Positions 41,136 to 50,316 are shown, counted from the first letter of the stretch. The stretch: 64,000 nt of DNA from Desulfovibrio sp. JC010 (GCF_010470675.1 NZ_VOIQ01000010.1:124001-188000), one strand, 5' to 3'. Notes: generated from the letters alone by a model not told the origin. A program made the numbers and translations.

Positions 41136-42251
41136 ATGGGTGGTGGCAACAGGTTGTACTTTATTGATAATTTGCGCGCGTTTATAATCGGGCTGGTGGT
41201 CATGTTCCATGCGGCCTTATGCTACATGGCATACGCACCGAACTGGTGGTATGTCCTTGATCCGCAGCGCAGTTTTGTATTCACTGTGATGGTACTTTTG
41301 ACTGATGTTTTTATTATGCCGGTAATGTTTTTCTGTGCCGGATATTTTGCTTACACCTCGCTTCGCAGCAAAGGTGCGGCTCATTTCTGGAAAGATAAGC
41401 AGATCAGAATTACCGTGCCGTGGGTTGCCGGAGTTTTGCTTCTGGGACCACCCATAGCATACATGACTTATTTCACACGCAATGTGCCTGTTTCGTTAGG
41501 GCAATTCTGGATGAATGATTTCTGGGGAAAGATGTACCAGCAGGTCCAGTATTGGTTTCTGGGGATTCTACTCCTCTTCTTTTTGCTTGCTTTGCTGGCA
41601 GCTAAAATCAAGCCGGAGCTGGTGCAGAAAGAAAACCAAGCAGTAAAGCCGTCTCTGTTGCTTTTTATCGGATTTCTCGTTTTTACCAGCGCAGCCTTCC
41701 TGTTCATGAGCCTGTTTTTTTCTCCCGACTACTGGTTTAACAAAACATATGTGCTCAGCTTCCAGCCTGTTAAGATTATCGGCCTTTTTTCCTACTTTGC
41801 GCTGGGTATCTATGCAGAAAAACAAGGTTGGTTCACCCCGCAAGGTTATAGTCCCCGCGCTATCAGCTGGACTGTCTTGGCTTTGGTAAGCGCATATTGT
41901 TTTATCAATTATCGTTTGGCGATACCGTTGGAGACCCAGACAACCCCGCTTTTGAAAGGTGGATATGCCTGCCTGTTCAACCTGTTCTGTCTTAGCACGA
42001 CCATGTCCTTGATCGCAATTTTTCAAAAACTGCTCAACAGAGAGACCAGAGTCTGGAAAAATTTCGCAGGCTGTTCATACGCCATTTACTACGTGCATAT
42101 GTATTTTGTTTTCTGGACTGCTTATTTTCTGATTCCTTATCAGTTCTCGGTTTTTAGCAAGTTCACGATTTCATTTGTCGTCGGGCTGGTTTTGTCGTGG
42201 ATAACTGCAAATATTATGAAGAATATGCCTGTATTACGGCGAATATTTTAG
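41136..42251 (+). CDS. acyltransferase-3 family membrane protein
   Basis: 371 residues with about ten membrane helices and TAGGAGG before the ATG. The N-terminal LRAFIIGLVVMFHAA carries the Arg and His of the acyltransferase-3 family (R-x10-H). It moves acyl groups onto envelope glycans or lipids in most relatives. Under probable control of the adjacent TetR. The secreted protein at 42287 follows 35 bp later, so the two may form an operon. Confidence 0.85.
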   Translation: MGGGNRLYFIDNLRAFIIGLVVMFHAALCYMAYAPNWWYVLDPQRSFVFTVMVLLTDVFIMPVMFFCAGYFAYTSLRSKGAAHFWKDKQIRITVPWVAGVLLLGPPIAYMTYFTRNVPVSLGQFWMNDFWGKMYQQVQYWFLGILLLFFLLALLAAKIKPELVQKENQAVKPSLLLFIGFLVFTSAAFLFMSLFFSPDYWFNKTYVLSFQPVKIIGLFSYFALGIYAEKQGWFTPQGYSPRAISWTVLALVSAYCFINYRLAIPLETQTTPLLKGGYACLFNLFCLSTTMSLIAIFQKLLNRETRVWKNFAGCSYAIYYVHMYFVFWTAYFLIPYQFSVFSKFTISFVVGLVLSWITANIMKNMPVLRRIF

Positions 42252-42286
42252 CTCTGTGTTATTGCAATTAAATTTGAGGAGTAAAA

Positions 42287-42754
42287 ATGAAATTTAAATT
42301 TATGTTGCTGTTCGTGTCGGTGCTTGTTCTTGGTTTGTTGCCTGCCGTTGGTTATGGTTCGGATGCTGATAAACTTGTACGAACCATGGCAGACAAGGGG
42401 ATTCAGCCACTGACTAAATTAGAAATCGTAACTCTCCTGAAAGATAAAACAATGGAAGAGTCGTTAGCAAAGTACCATTACATGATGTACCAAGCCCCGG
42501 ATGGAACCCTGAAAGGCAAGGCATGGGGCGATTGGGGTGAAGAACTGGATACCGGGATCTGGTATGTTACTGATGAAGGATTGTATTGTTCAGAATGGTC
42601 CGGCATGTGGGCTAAAAACGGCAAACAATGCTCGGCGCTGTATCCTTCGAAAAATGGAGATGGGTATGTCCGGGTAATAGTTAAGGGAAAAAGAACCAAG
42701 GCCCATCCGTCCGGTGTTTACCGACCGCAGTTAGTTTCCGGTGATCAAATCTGA
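42287..42754 (+). CDS. secreted protein (DUF995-like)
   Basis: 155 residues with a clear signal peptide (FKFMLLFVSVLVLGLLPAVGYG). The mature part has PDGTLKGKAWGDW, DTGIWYVTDEGLYCSEW and KQCSALYP, a small beta-barrel-like pattern resembling DUF995 with one Cys pair. AGGAG before the ATG. Periplasmic. Function unknown; low confidence on the family name. Confidence 0.68.
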   Translation: MKFKFMLLFVSVLVLGLLPAVGYGSDADKLVRTMADKGIQPLTKLEIVTLLKDKTMEESLAKYHYMMYQAPDGTLKGKAWGDWGEELDTGIWYVTDEGLYCSEWSGMWAKNGKQCSALYPSKNGDGYVRVIVKGKRTKAHPSGVYRPQLVSGDQI

Positions 42755-42796
42755 TTCCCAAAGTATGGCAGTCAGCAGAAATCTGTTCTTTGTAAA

Positions 42797-42835
42797 TAAC
42801 ATCCGGCACTACCTTTCAGTAAGTGCCGGATGTTA
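42797..42835. terminator. bidirectional terminator
   Basis: TAACATCCGGCACT, an 11-nt loop, AGTGCCGGATGTTA between convergent genes. Confidence 0.8.
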
Positions 42836-42850
42836 TGAACTGATTCTTGC

Positions 42851-43996
42851 CTATATAAACTGCTTCGTAATCCGTTCCACAATTTCATCCATATTTTCAG
42901 CCGTAGCTCCCAGTTGAGCGCACATCCTTTGTGCGTTGCTGCGCAGTTCAGGATTTTGCAGGTCCGTGAAGCGTGCAAAACGTCGAGTGCGGCGACCGAT
43001 GGAAAAGAGCATCTGTTCTTCAGCCGGAAGAGCCAGATAGTCTTTGATGGGTGTCATTATTTTTTCTTTGTCTTCCGGTATGTTACCGTCCACTTCCTGA
43101 AAGAGATTGAGCACATGGTCACTGCGGATTGTGGAACTGATGCCGTCCAGTGCTTCGAGCATAAGCAGCAGTTCCTGTGCTGTTTCCACCTCGCCCATTT
43201 TATCGAATTCTCCGGCCTTATATTCTTCAGTAATAGGAGCACCAAAAGGCAGGGCCAGAGTGCGTAGACGGATGAAGTCGGGATTGATCTGGTTGAGGGC
43301 GTCGGCTGTTTCCAATGCATTCTCACGGGAAAGACTGCGCCCGCCAAGCCCGGGCATCCAGTATTCGGAAAGCTGCATGCCCGAGAGTTTTACCTTCTGC
43401 CCGGCAATGATCTGGGTTTCCTTGTCCACTCCCTTTTTGACCTTTTTCAGCACCGCATCGGAACCGGATTCCATGCCGATATGAATACGGTTCAGCCCGG
43501 ACTTACGAATACGCAGCAGGTCTTCGTCACTGATACGGGCGATGGATTTTGAGCGGGCATAGGATGTGACTCGGTCCACATCCGGGAAGCGCAAGCGCAC
43601 ATGCTCCAGAATGCGCACCAGCTCATCAGGTTTTAGTACAAAGCTGTTGCCGTCCTGCAGGAAGATGGATTTCATGCCGTTGCTGACGAAATTGTAGGCA
43701 GCATGAAAGGCGTGGGCATCAAAGTCCGGCTGATTCTTGAGCTGCTCAAAGCGGCTGAAAGGGGATGATCCCTGAAGCTCAAGCATTTTTTCCACATAAC
43801 CATGCACAATATCAATGTCGCGCATGATGTGTTCAACAGGTCGCTTGGAAAATTTTTGGCCCTTATAGATAGCGCAGAAAGTACATTTGTTCCACGGACA
43901 ATTGCGGGAAACACGGAGAAGCAAGCTCCCGGCCTCACTGGGAGGGCGGATGGGGCCTTGTTCAAATCCGGTGTAATTTTCTAAAATCTCGGTCAT
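42851..43996 (-). CDS. radical SAM protein
   Basis: 381 residues. The cluster motif is CPWNKCTFCAIYKGQKFS (C-x5-C-x2-C, residues ~34-42) in the slightly wide spacing of the B12-independent COG1032-like group. GMESGSDAVLKKVKKGVDKE is the SAM-binding part. It generates a 5'-deoxyadenosyl radical from SAM with a 4Fe-4S cluster. Substrate unknown. The 47762 gene encodes a shorter relative with CSHNKCTFC. Confidence 0.88.
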   Translation of the reverse strand: MTEILENYTGFEQGPIRPPSEAGSLLLRVSRNCPWNKCTFCAIYKGQKFSKRPVEHIMRDIDIVHGYVEKMLELQGSSPFSRFEQLKNQPDFDAHAFHAAYNFVSNGMKSIFLQDGNSFVLKPDELVRILEHVRLRFPDVDRVTSYARSKSIARISDEDLLRIRKSGLNRIHIGMESGSDAVLKKVKKGVDKETQIIAGQKVKLSGMQLSEYWMPGLGGRSLSRENALETADALNQINPDFIRLRTLALPFGAPITEEYKAGEFDKMGEVETAQELLLMLEALDGISSTIRSDHVLNLFQEVDGNIPEDKEKIMTPIKDYLALPAEEQMLFSIGRRTRRFARFTDLQNPELRSNAQRMCAQLGATAENMDEIVERITKQFI

Positions 43997-44039
43997 TTTC
44001 TACCTCTGAGTAAATTAAATGACGGTTTGAAATTATCAG

Positions 44040-44127
44040 TGGCGAAGCCCTAATAAAAAGTTTTGGGATTCTTAAACCCTTTTCCCAAAAGGGTTTAAGG
44101 TCCCCGGCAGGGTCGCCGAAGGCTAAC
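44040..44127. repeat. Desulfovibrio-type intergenic repeat/terminator, copy 1
   Basis: GGCGAAGCCC then AAACCCTTTT CCCAAAAGGG TTT hairpin, then CCCCGGCAGGGTCGCCGAAGG. A related block lies at 45478-45597. Such blocks end genes and recur across Desulfovibrio genomes (general knowledge). Confidence 0.65.
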
Positions 44128-45463
44128 TGTTCACAACACGAGTCTGGGCGAACATGCGGTGTCCTTCGGCTGAACCGTGAAAACCGAACCCGCTCATCTT
44201 GGCCCCGACCCACGGGGCATCGCCCATACCGCCGACACCTTGATTGATACCGACCATTCCGGCCTCAAGGCAATCCGCTACCGCTTCGGCATTCTCTTTT
44301 CCGTAGACCACCGCACCGAGTCCATAGTCGCTGTCATTTGCACGGGAAATGGCATCTTCTACATCGCTGAATCGACTGATGGCGACAACGGGGCCGAAGG
44401 TCTCGTCCTGCTCCATGAGCATATCAGGAGTCATGCCGGAAATTACAGTGGGATTAATGTAGCGTTCCGGCTGATTTGATCCGCCGAGGAGTATGCGTGC
44501 TCCCTTGTCTTCAGCATCCTTGATGTGCTCGACAATCTTAGCGTGCTGAGTCGCATTGACAATAGGACCGATATTGACTCCCGGTTCATTCCATGGCCCA
44601 ACCCGGTATGCGGATGCAATTTCTACTACCCGTGCTTCGAATGGATCGGCAATACGTTCATCCACGTAGATTCGCTCGGTTGAGGTACACATCTGGCCTG
44701 CATTTTCAAAGCTGCTGGCTACTGCGAAACGTGCTGCGGATTCAATATTGGCATCATGTAACACAATCATGGGATCATTGCCGCCAAGCTCCATGAGCAG
44801 CCGTTTCAGTCCTCCGGATGCGCGGCGCATGATGTCCTTGCCCGCAGCCATTGATCCGGTGAAGGCGATTATGTTTACATCACTTTCAACCAAAGTCTTG
44901 CCCTGCTCGGCAGTACCGAAGATGATGTTTAACACTCCTTCAGGCAGAACGCGGTTCAAAATTTCAACGTACTGCCCTGCCACCAGCGGGGTTTCTTCCG
45001 AAGGCTTGAACACAACCGTGTTTCCGGCCACCAAAGCGGGAACGATCAGGTTGTTGGCCATGGCCAGAGGATAGTTCCACGGTGAGATTACCGCCGCAAC
45101 TCCCAGCGGCTTGTATTCCACACGGGTTTCATTGCTGACCCGGCGTGTTTGCAGGGCTGCTTTCACGGAGTCGGCAATGTAGGAACCGCCGTAGATTGTG
45201 CCGGAAGCTTCGCCCCCGGAGCGGCGCAGGTCTTTGCCCATTTCCCGGCTGATCAGTTCCGCAAGTTCAGAGATATGCGGTTCAAGGCCGGAAAAAGCGC
45301 GGCTGACGATTTCGGCCCGTTCGTTGATGGATTTGCTTCCCCACTCCTTGGAGGCAGAACGGGCAGTGGAAACAACATCGCTTATGTTTTCAACAGGGGT
45401 GATCTCAACACTGCCGACCAGTTCCCCGTTGCAGGGATCATATGAATTAAGCATATTTTTCAT
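44123..45463 (-). CDS. aldehyde dehydrogenase family protein (succinate-semialdehyde type)
   Basis: 446 residues from ATG 45463; the upstream open frame lies in the intergenic repeat and is not coding. It has ISPWNYPLA, the NAD site FTGSMAAGK, ELGGNDPMIV (Glu) and NAGQMCTSTER (catalytic Cys). It oxidises an aldehyde to the acid with NAD(P). The core ends with GFGFHGSAEG. The length of 446-460 residues fits the GabD/Sad group. It follows the OYE gene on the same strand after a repeat. Confidence 0.9.
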   Translation of the reverse strand: MKNMLNSYDPCNGELVGSVEITPVENISDVVSTARSASKEWGSKSINERAEIVSRAFSGLEPHISELAELISREMGKDLRRSGGEASGTIYGGSYIADSVKAALQTRRVSNETRVEYKPLGVAAVISPWNYPLAMANNLIVPALVAGNTVVFKPSEETPLVAGQYVEILNRVLPEGVLNIIFGTAEQGKTLVESDVNIIAFTGSMAAGKDIMRRASGGLKRLLMELGGNDPMIVLHDANIESAARFAVASSFENAGQMCTSTERIYVDERIADPFEARVVEIASAYRVGPWNEPGVNIGPIVNATQHAKIVEHIKDAEDKGARILLGGSNQPERYINPTVISGMTPDMLMEQDETFGPVVAISRFSDVEDAISRANDSDYGLGAVVYGKENAEAVADCLEAGMVGINQGVGGMGDAPWVGAKMSGFGFHGSAEGHRMFAQTRVVNS

Positions 45464-45477
45464 TTCGTTATATCCAT

Positions 45478-45597
45478 TGGTGGCGAAGCCTATTAAAGGT
45501 TTTAGGAGAGTCCAAAGAACCCTTTTCCAAAAGGGTTCTTTGGCCCCGCTGGAGGCGGCCCCCGACAGGGTTCCCCGAAAGGGCCGCCGGAGCATCT
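45478..45597. repeat. Desulfovibrio-type intergenic repeat/terminator, copy 2
   Basis: GGCGAAGCCT, then GAACCCTTTT CCAAAAGGGTTC hairpin, then GGCGGCCC/GGGCCGCC hairpin. Related to 44040-44127. Confidence 0.65.
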
Positions 45598-46802
45598 TAA
45601 TTCAACACACAAACAGTGGGGCCCTGCCCGTAGTTGGCGATGCATTCGTTGCAGGCCACGCACTGGGCATGTGTTTCAGGGGCTTCCTTCCATTTGTTGA
45701 CCAGATCAGGCTCGGAAAGCAGAGTCCGGCAGAGCCCAAAAGCCACGATGTGCGGATTGGTGTTCAGTTCTTTTTCCATGATCTCCATGCGGCGGTTGCC
45801 TCCGGTGAGGATCAGCGGCAGCTTGACGGTTTTGGAATATTTTCGGGCATCCGCAGCAAAATAGGTCTGGTTCTGGGGTTCGTCTTCAAGATCGCCGCGC
45901 CATGGCATGGTATCAAAGCCGTTTACGAGGTTACCACCGCTGATTTCAAGGGCGGTGACGCCGCGCTTTTCCAGACCCTTGGCAAAGAACAACCCTTCAT
46001 CAATGGTCATGCCGTTTTTTTCCAGATAGTCGCGGCCATGGATTTTGGCGAGTACCGGGTAATCCGGGCCAACAGCCTTGCGCACGGCTTCGGTGATTTC
46101 AAAGTGCAGACGGGCGCGGTTCTCAATGGGGCCGCCGTACTCGTCAGTTCTTTTGTTGTAATAGGGAGTAAGGAACTGGCTGAGCATAAAGTTGTGGCAG
46201 AAGTGCAGTTCGATAGCATCAAAGCCTGCTTTCTTGGCCCGGAGTGCTCCGTCGGCCATGGTCTTGACCACGTGCTTTATCTCTTCCTTGGAGATGGCTT
46301 TGGTCGGGGTGACCTTGGTCAGCGGGTGCTGCACTTTGGAGGGACCCCAGACTTCACGTTCCTTGATGCGGTATCCGGTGATGGTCATGGACCCGGCCCA
46401 GCCGAGTTGCATGCAGACTTTTGATCCGGCCTTGTGGATTGCGTCCACTGCTTTTTTGAATGCGGGAATCTGGCTGTCGTCGTGGATGGAAAGGTCCGCG
46501 TGGCTGGGGCGGTCGTCAAATTCCACGTAGGTCACATCGGTTACCATCATGCCGGGGCCGCCTTCTGCTGCTTCCACGTAGGTGTCGATCCAGTCCTGAG
46601 AGGGACGTCCGTGGTGGTCGGACAGATCGTAGGATGTGGCGGCCTTGAAGATGCGGTTCTTGATCTTCAGGTTGCCGATGGTCACGGGTTCGAAAATATT
46701 GCGCTTAGCCAGTGCGAATGTGGGCTGCATGGTAGCTGTTACGGATGCAGCCACTGCTCCGGCGGCCATTACTTTCATTGCTTTTCTGCGGGTCATGGTC
46801 AT
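45597..46802 (-). CDS. Tat-exported old yellow enzyme family oxidoreductase
   Basis: 401 residues. N-terminal twin-arginine-type signal TRRKAMKVMAAGAVAASVTATM. The OYE barrel (FEPVTIGNLKIKNRIFKAAT, QLGWAG, HFCHNFMLSQFLTPYYN) binds FMN and reduces activated alkenes with NAD(P)H. The C-terminus CVACNECIANYGQGPTVCVLN resembles the Cys segment of the 2,4-dienoyl-CoA reductase group, but the following domains are missing. A Tat signal on this family is unusual; it would place the enzyme in the periplasm. It is divergent from the ArsR gene. Confidence 0.86.
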   Translation of the reverse strand: MTMTRRKAMKVMAAGAVAASVTATMQPTFALAKRNIFEPVTIGNLKIKNRIFKAATSYDLSDHHGRPSQDWIDTYVEAAEGGPGMMVTDVTYVEFDDRPSHADLSIHDDSQIPAFKKAVDAIHKAGSKVCMQLGWAGSMTITGYRIKEREVWGPSKVQHPLTKVTPTKAISKEEIKHVVKTMADGALRAKKAGFDAIELHFCHNFMLSQFLTPYYNKRTDEYGGPIENRARLHFEITEAVRKAVGPDYPVLAKIHGRDYLEKNGMTIDEGLFFAKGLEKRGVTALEISGGNLVNGFDTMPWRGDLEDEPQNQTYFAADARKYSKTVKLPLILTGGNRRMEIMEKELNTNPHIVAFGLCRTLLSEPDLVNKWKEAPETHAQCVACNECIANYGQGPTVCVLN

Positions 46803-46948
46803 AGTTTTATTCCTCGGATATTTTGGGATTCAAGTTGTGACGGATGCTTTCCGTCCTCAGCGTTGAATTTAATATGACCATGACGAGATTATTTTTGAAT
46901 GAACATAGCTGCCGAAAAGATGCACATTTCTGCCAAAGGGGAAAAAGG

Positions 46949-46991
46949 TTGACATTTAAACTCTGATAATTATAGTTCGAAACATGTCGAA
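46949..46991 (+). promoter_or_regulatory. promoter and operator of the ArsR gene
   Basis: TTGACA (46949-46954), 16 bp, TATAGT (46971-46976). TTCGA..TCGAA palindrome at 46976-46991 spans the start codon. Predicted transcription starts at or next to the ATG (leaderless). The same palindrome is at 47390-47405. Confidence 0.6.
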
Positions 46992-47310
46992 GTACAAAAC
47001 GAATATACCTGAAGCTGACTTTAAAAATGTGGCCGCAATGTTCAAGGCTTTGTCCAATCCTTATCGATTGCGCATTTATAAGGCCCTTATCGAGCATTAT
47101 ACCGATGGCCCGGTGGAGGAAACCATGGAAGAAGACGCCAATTGCCAGCGGGAATTTTCCACTCTGCTTGAACTGGCACCTTCGACCGTGTCGCACCATT
47201 TCAAGGAGTTGCGGCAGGCTGGACTGATCCATAAGGAACGCAAGGGCAAAAATGTCCTTTTCTGGGTGGATACCGAGGCTGTAGAATTGATGAAAGATTT
47301 TATCAGTTAG
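46984..47310 (+). CDS. ArsR-family regulator
   Basis: 108 residues. Winged helix: FKALSNPYRLRIYKALIEH and LLELAPSTVSHHFKELRQAGLIHKERKGKNVLF. No CxC metal site of classic ArsR is seen, only a single Cys (NCQREF), so it probably senses something other than arsenite, perhaps redox state. The operator copies place its targets at its own gene and at 47436-48640. Confidence 0.88.
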   Translation: MSKYKTNIPEADFKNVAAMFKALSNPYRLRIYKALIEHYTDGPVEETMEEDANCQREFSTLLELAPSTVSHHFKELRQAGLIHKERKGKNVLFWVDTEAVELMKDFIS

Positions 47311-47389
47311 TTTTGGGCTTCTGCATGGCTGACAATTAATGATGTGCTTTGTGGTGTCGGTAGCGGCACCATAATTTTTATTTACGTAA

Positions 47390-47405
47390 TTCGAAACTTC
47401 TCGAA
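47390..47405 (+). promoter_or_regulatory. second ArsR-type operator
   Basis: TTCGAAACTTCTCGAA, same half-sites and spacing as 46976-46991, ~30 bp before the 47436 gene. Confidence 0.6.
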
Positions 47406-47435
47406 GTTGAATATTTAAAACAAGGAGAACTAACC

Positions 47436-47753
47436 ATGTCTATGTGTAAAATTACCGTAATCCGAAGAATGTTTAATGAAGATTTTGCCCGTGAGTTCTG
47501 CAAGCATCCCGCTGTAGGGCCTTGCGAAATGCTTAGGGAAGGGCAGGAATTCGTAGTACGCGGTCCCATGCCGGATAAACCGCATGGATTCTGCTCTGAG
47601 GCATGGGCGGCGATTGACCGCTACGTTTTTGCTTTTTGTCTTGGCGGCGGTGAAATTTTTAACGGCAGCTGGATGAAACGAGAAAATGAAATGATTGCCT
47701 GTTGCAATGACGGCGTGCGTCCCGTTGTCTTCAAGCTTGAACGTATTGATTAG
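47436..47753 (+). CDS. TIGR04076-family protein
   Basis: 105 residues with AAGGAG before the ATG. The pattern CKITVIRRMFNEDFAREF, GQEFVV, GFCSEAWAAIDRYV, CCNDGVRPVVFKLER is that of TIGR04076, small Cys-rich proteins of unknown role common in anaerobes. It lies 8 bp before the radical SAM gene, an operon, and behind an ArsR operator. Confidence 0.85.
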   Translation: MSMCKITVIRRMFNEDFAREFCKHPAVGPCEMLREGQEFVVRGPMPDKPHGFCSEAWAAIDRYVFAFCLGGGEIFNGSWMKRENEMIACCNDGVRPVVFKLERID

Positions 47754-47761
47754 GAGCAGAC

Positions 47762-48640
47762 ATGCATTATACAGGTCCGGTTTACAGACATCCTCTTGAG
47801 GCGCGCACCCCGCTATTGCAGATAACTGCCGGGTGTTCCCATAATAAGTGTACTTTTTGCACCATGTATAAAGATGTGGATTTTTCAATCAGCAGTATGG
47901 AGCATATTGAGGAGGATCTTCAGGAGTTACGGCGCACTTATCCCCGGCTACCCCGTATTTTTCTGGTCAACGGTGACCCTTTTGCACTACCCGCGAAAAG
48001 GTTGGAGCAGATCCTGACCCGGATAATTGAAGTCTTCCCGGAGATGGAAACGATCTCTACCTATTCTTCGGTGCGCAACCTGAAAGGCAAGAATTTGGAT
48101 GAGCTTAAGAGGCTGAAGGAATTGCGGTTAAATGATCTTTATGTAGGGCTTGAGTCTGGCAATGACGCGGCCCTGAAAATTATGAATAAAGGCTATGATT
48201 CCGAACAGGCTTATTCCAATCTGGGTAAACTGAAAGAAGTGGGCATCAGCTACATGGCCTTGATCCTGCTGGGCATGGGTGGATTGAATGAGGGTATGAA
48301 AAGCGCAAGTGATACCGCAGCGTTACTGAATGCTACGGCCCCGAAACTTATTTCGGTAATTCCCTTGGGAATTTTCCCCGGCAGCAATCTTGAAACACTG
48401 CATAATGCAGGAAAGTTCGTCCCGCCCACCGAGCGGGAAATGCTGGAAGAAGAACGTGAGTTATTGCGCAAATTGGAAGTAGAGGATTGCCTTTTTTACG
48501 GTTCGCATATGAATAATCTGGTCAGTGTCAGCGGCAACCTGCCCCATGACCGGGAGGTAATGATTAAACGCATTGATGCGGCTGTGGAGCAACTTCCGGC
48601 CGCAACCCTTGATGCATTTGCAGACCGCAGCACTTTGTAA
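47762..48640 (+). CDS. radical SAM protein
   Basis: 292 residues; AGGAGC before the ATG. The cluster motif is CSHNKCTFCTMYKDVDFS (residues ~26-36). Then VGLESGNDAALKIMNKGYD (SAM-binding) follows. It is a shorter relative of the 42851 product. Translationally adjacent to the TIGR04076 gene, which may be its substrate or partner. Under the ArsR-type operator. Confidence 0.88.
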   Translation: MHYTGPVYRHPLEARTPLLQITAGCSHNKCTFCTMYKDVDFSISSMEHIEEDLQELRRTYPRLPRIFLVNGDPFALPAKRLEQILTRIIEVFPEMETISTYSSVRNLKGKNLDELKRLKELRLNDLYVGLESGNDAALKIMNKGYDSEQAYSNLGKLKEVGISYMALILLGMGGLNEGMKSASDTAALLNATAPKLISVIPLGIFPGSNLETLHNAGKFVPPTEREMLEEERELLRKLEVEDCLFYGSHMNNLVSVSGNLPHDREVMIKRIDAAVEQLPAATLDAFADRSTL

Positions 48641-48659
48641 AATAGCGCATCAAATTGAC

Positions 48660-49550
48660 CTAACGTACCAAGCCCGGAATTACAGCCTTATGCGCATCCC
48701 TTGGCGGGTAGCCGAAGTAGCCTTTGAATTCACGGCTGAACTGGGATGTACTTTCATAGCCGACCATGTGTGAGGTTACATTGGCCTGCAAGCCTTTGCG
48801 CACCAGCAGGTGCCGGGCGCGGTCAAGGCGGATGCGCTTCAGGTATTGGATGGGGGTGCAGTCTGTGGCGGCTTTGAAATGACGCTGGAAGGAGCGCGGA
48901 CTCATGCTGGCGGTCTTGGCAAGCTGGGCGACATCCAGTGACTCTGCGTAATTGTCATGAATGGTGCGGATGGCCTTGGCTATTTTGGCGTATGCGCTTT
49001 CGCCACCTGCTGCGGAAGCAAGGATATGTCCGTTTTCGCTCATGAGGGTGCGGTAGTAGATTTCGCGGATCATCTGGCGCCCCAGCACCATAGCGTCACT
49101 TTCATTTTCAAGACTTCGCAGCAACCGCAAACAGGATTCCTGCATTTTTGAGTCGAATTTTTCCAGATACATGCCCGGACTCGGCTCCATGGACATGCTG
49201 GCTTCGCTGAACTTGTCGCCGAGCATATCCATGATCTCCTGCACCACGGAAAAATCTATGTCCACGGCAAGACCGAGGAACGGCTCTTCTTCGGTATAGA
49301 TGGTCTCGCACTCGAACGGCATGATGGTCGGAACGACCACGAAATGTTCCGGGTTGTATTCCAGAACCCGGTCCGCAGTGCGGGTGATCTTGCGTCCCTG
49401 AACCGCAATGCAGATGGTCTGCTCGTAAATAATCGGCATGGTCGGGACATTCTTCTGGGCGCGGAAAACAGCTACTTCCGGTAGATGGGTGCTGCCGTAC
49501 CCTTCAGCCGGGGTGAGCTTTTCAAGGGTGGTGATAAGTTCCTGCATCAT
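48660..49550 (-). CDS. AraC-family regulator
   Basis: 296 residues from ATG 49550 (AAAGGAG upstream; an upstream in-frame ATG lacks a site). N-terminal AraC_N cupin-like domain (ICIAVQGRKITRTADRVLEYNPEHFVVVP). C-terminal double helix-turn-helix (VAQLAKTASMSPRSFQRHFKAATDCTPIQYLKRIRLDRA). It is convergent with the radical SAM gene and may act on the neighbouring reductase genes. Confidence 0.87.
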   Translation of the reverse strand: MMQELITTLEKLTPAEGYGSTHLPEVAVFRAQKNVPTMPIIYEQTICIAVQGRKITRTADRVLEYNPEHFVVVPTIMPFECETIYTEEEPFLGLAVDIDFSVVQEIMDMLGDKFSEASMSMEPSPGMYLEKFDSKMQESCLRLLRSLENESDAMVLGRQMIREIYYRTLMSENGHILASAAGGESAYAKIAKAIRTIHDNYAESLDVAQLAKTASMSPRSFQRHFKAATDCTPIQYLKRIRLDRARHLLVRKGLQANVTSHMVGYESTSQFSREFKGYFGYPPRDAHKAVIPGLVR

Positions 49551-49625
49551 GAATGATCTCCTTTCGGTTACCGTTCCATAGCATCTGCTGGGTTTGTATG
49601 TATCCGACAAAAGTTGCAAAGCAAA

Positions 49626-49660
49626 ACAGGGCGCAGAATATTTTTCTGCGCCCTGTTTTA
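49626..49660 (-). terminator. intrinsic terminator
   Basis: ACAGGGCGCAGA / ATATTTT / TCTGCGCCCTGT with T and A runs on both sides; follows the reductase gene at 49675. Confidence 0.85.
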
Positions 49661-49674
49661 TGGCTGGAAAGCTG

Positions 49675-50298
49675 TTAAATGCAAACCGCTCCTTTGAGTA
49701 ATTTACCGAGTTGTTTGGCTTCTTTGAGCACCTGTGGCTGTTTGTTGAGGTTTGGCTTGCAGTTCATATCCACATCGCCGTTTTCATCCAGACCGCAGAC
49801 GAGGCTGATATCGCATTTATTGCCGATACCGCAGGAATAGCAGGCAAAATCTCCTTGGGCAGTCACTGAGCCGACAGTATTGAAACCGAACATCTTAAAC
49901 CTGTTCAACAGTTCCTGTGCCGGGGGATTTCCATCACCGCCGCCGACACCTATTGCCACCGCAGGTTTGCCACGCAGGGGATTGTTACCCTGATGATGGA
50001 ACTGGAAGAGTCGTTCCATAAAATTGTGGGTGTAGCCATTCAGGGTAGACCACATATTGCAGCCGCCGATGACGAATCCGTCCGCTTCAAGAAGTTTTTC
50101 GCGCAGTTTATACATATCGTCTTTAACTTTGCAGACGTTGTCTTTGGCGCAGGCCAGACAATATTTGCAAGCGGAAATTTTCTTGCCGCCCAGTGATATG
50201 AATTCAGTCTCCAGCCCGGTGGCTTCAAGGACGGTCTGAACCAACTCGGACGTTGAGCCTTTTTTACGCGGACTGCCGCTGATACCGAGTATTTTCAT
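49675..50298 (-). CDS. NADPH-dependent FMN reductase with ferredoxin-like Cys residues
   Basis: 207 residues. GSPRKKGSTSELVQ is the flavin phosphate loop; CKYCLACAKDNVCKVKDD a Cys cluster typical of iron-sulfur flavoproteins; GDFACYSCGIGNKCDISLVC adds further Cys. An electron carrier or reductase using FMN and possibly a 4Fe-4S cluster. It follows the C_GCAxxG_C_C gene (50317) with an 18-bp gap, and both are likely one operon. Confidence 0.87.
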   Translation of the reverse strand: MKILGISGSPRKKGSTSELVQTVLEATGLETEFISLGGKKISACKYCLACAKDNVCKVKDDMYKLREKLLEADGFVIGGCNMWSTLNGYTHNFMERLFQFHHQGNNPLRGKPAVAIGVGGGDGNPPAQELLNRFKMFGFNTVGSVTAQGDFACYSCGIGNKCDISLVCGLDENGDVDMNCKPNLNKQPQVLKEAKQLGKLLKGAVCI

Positions 50299-50316
50299 AA
50301 TTGATTCCTTATAAAA

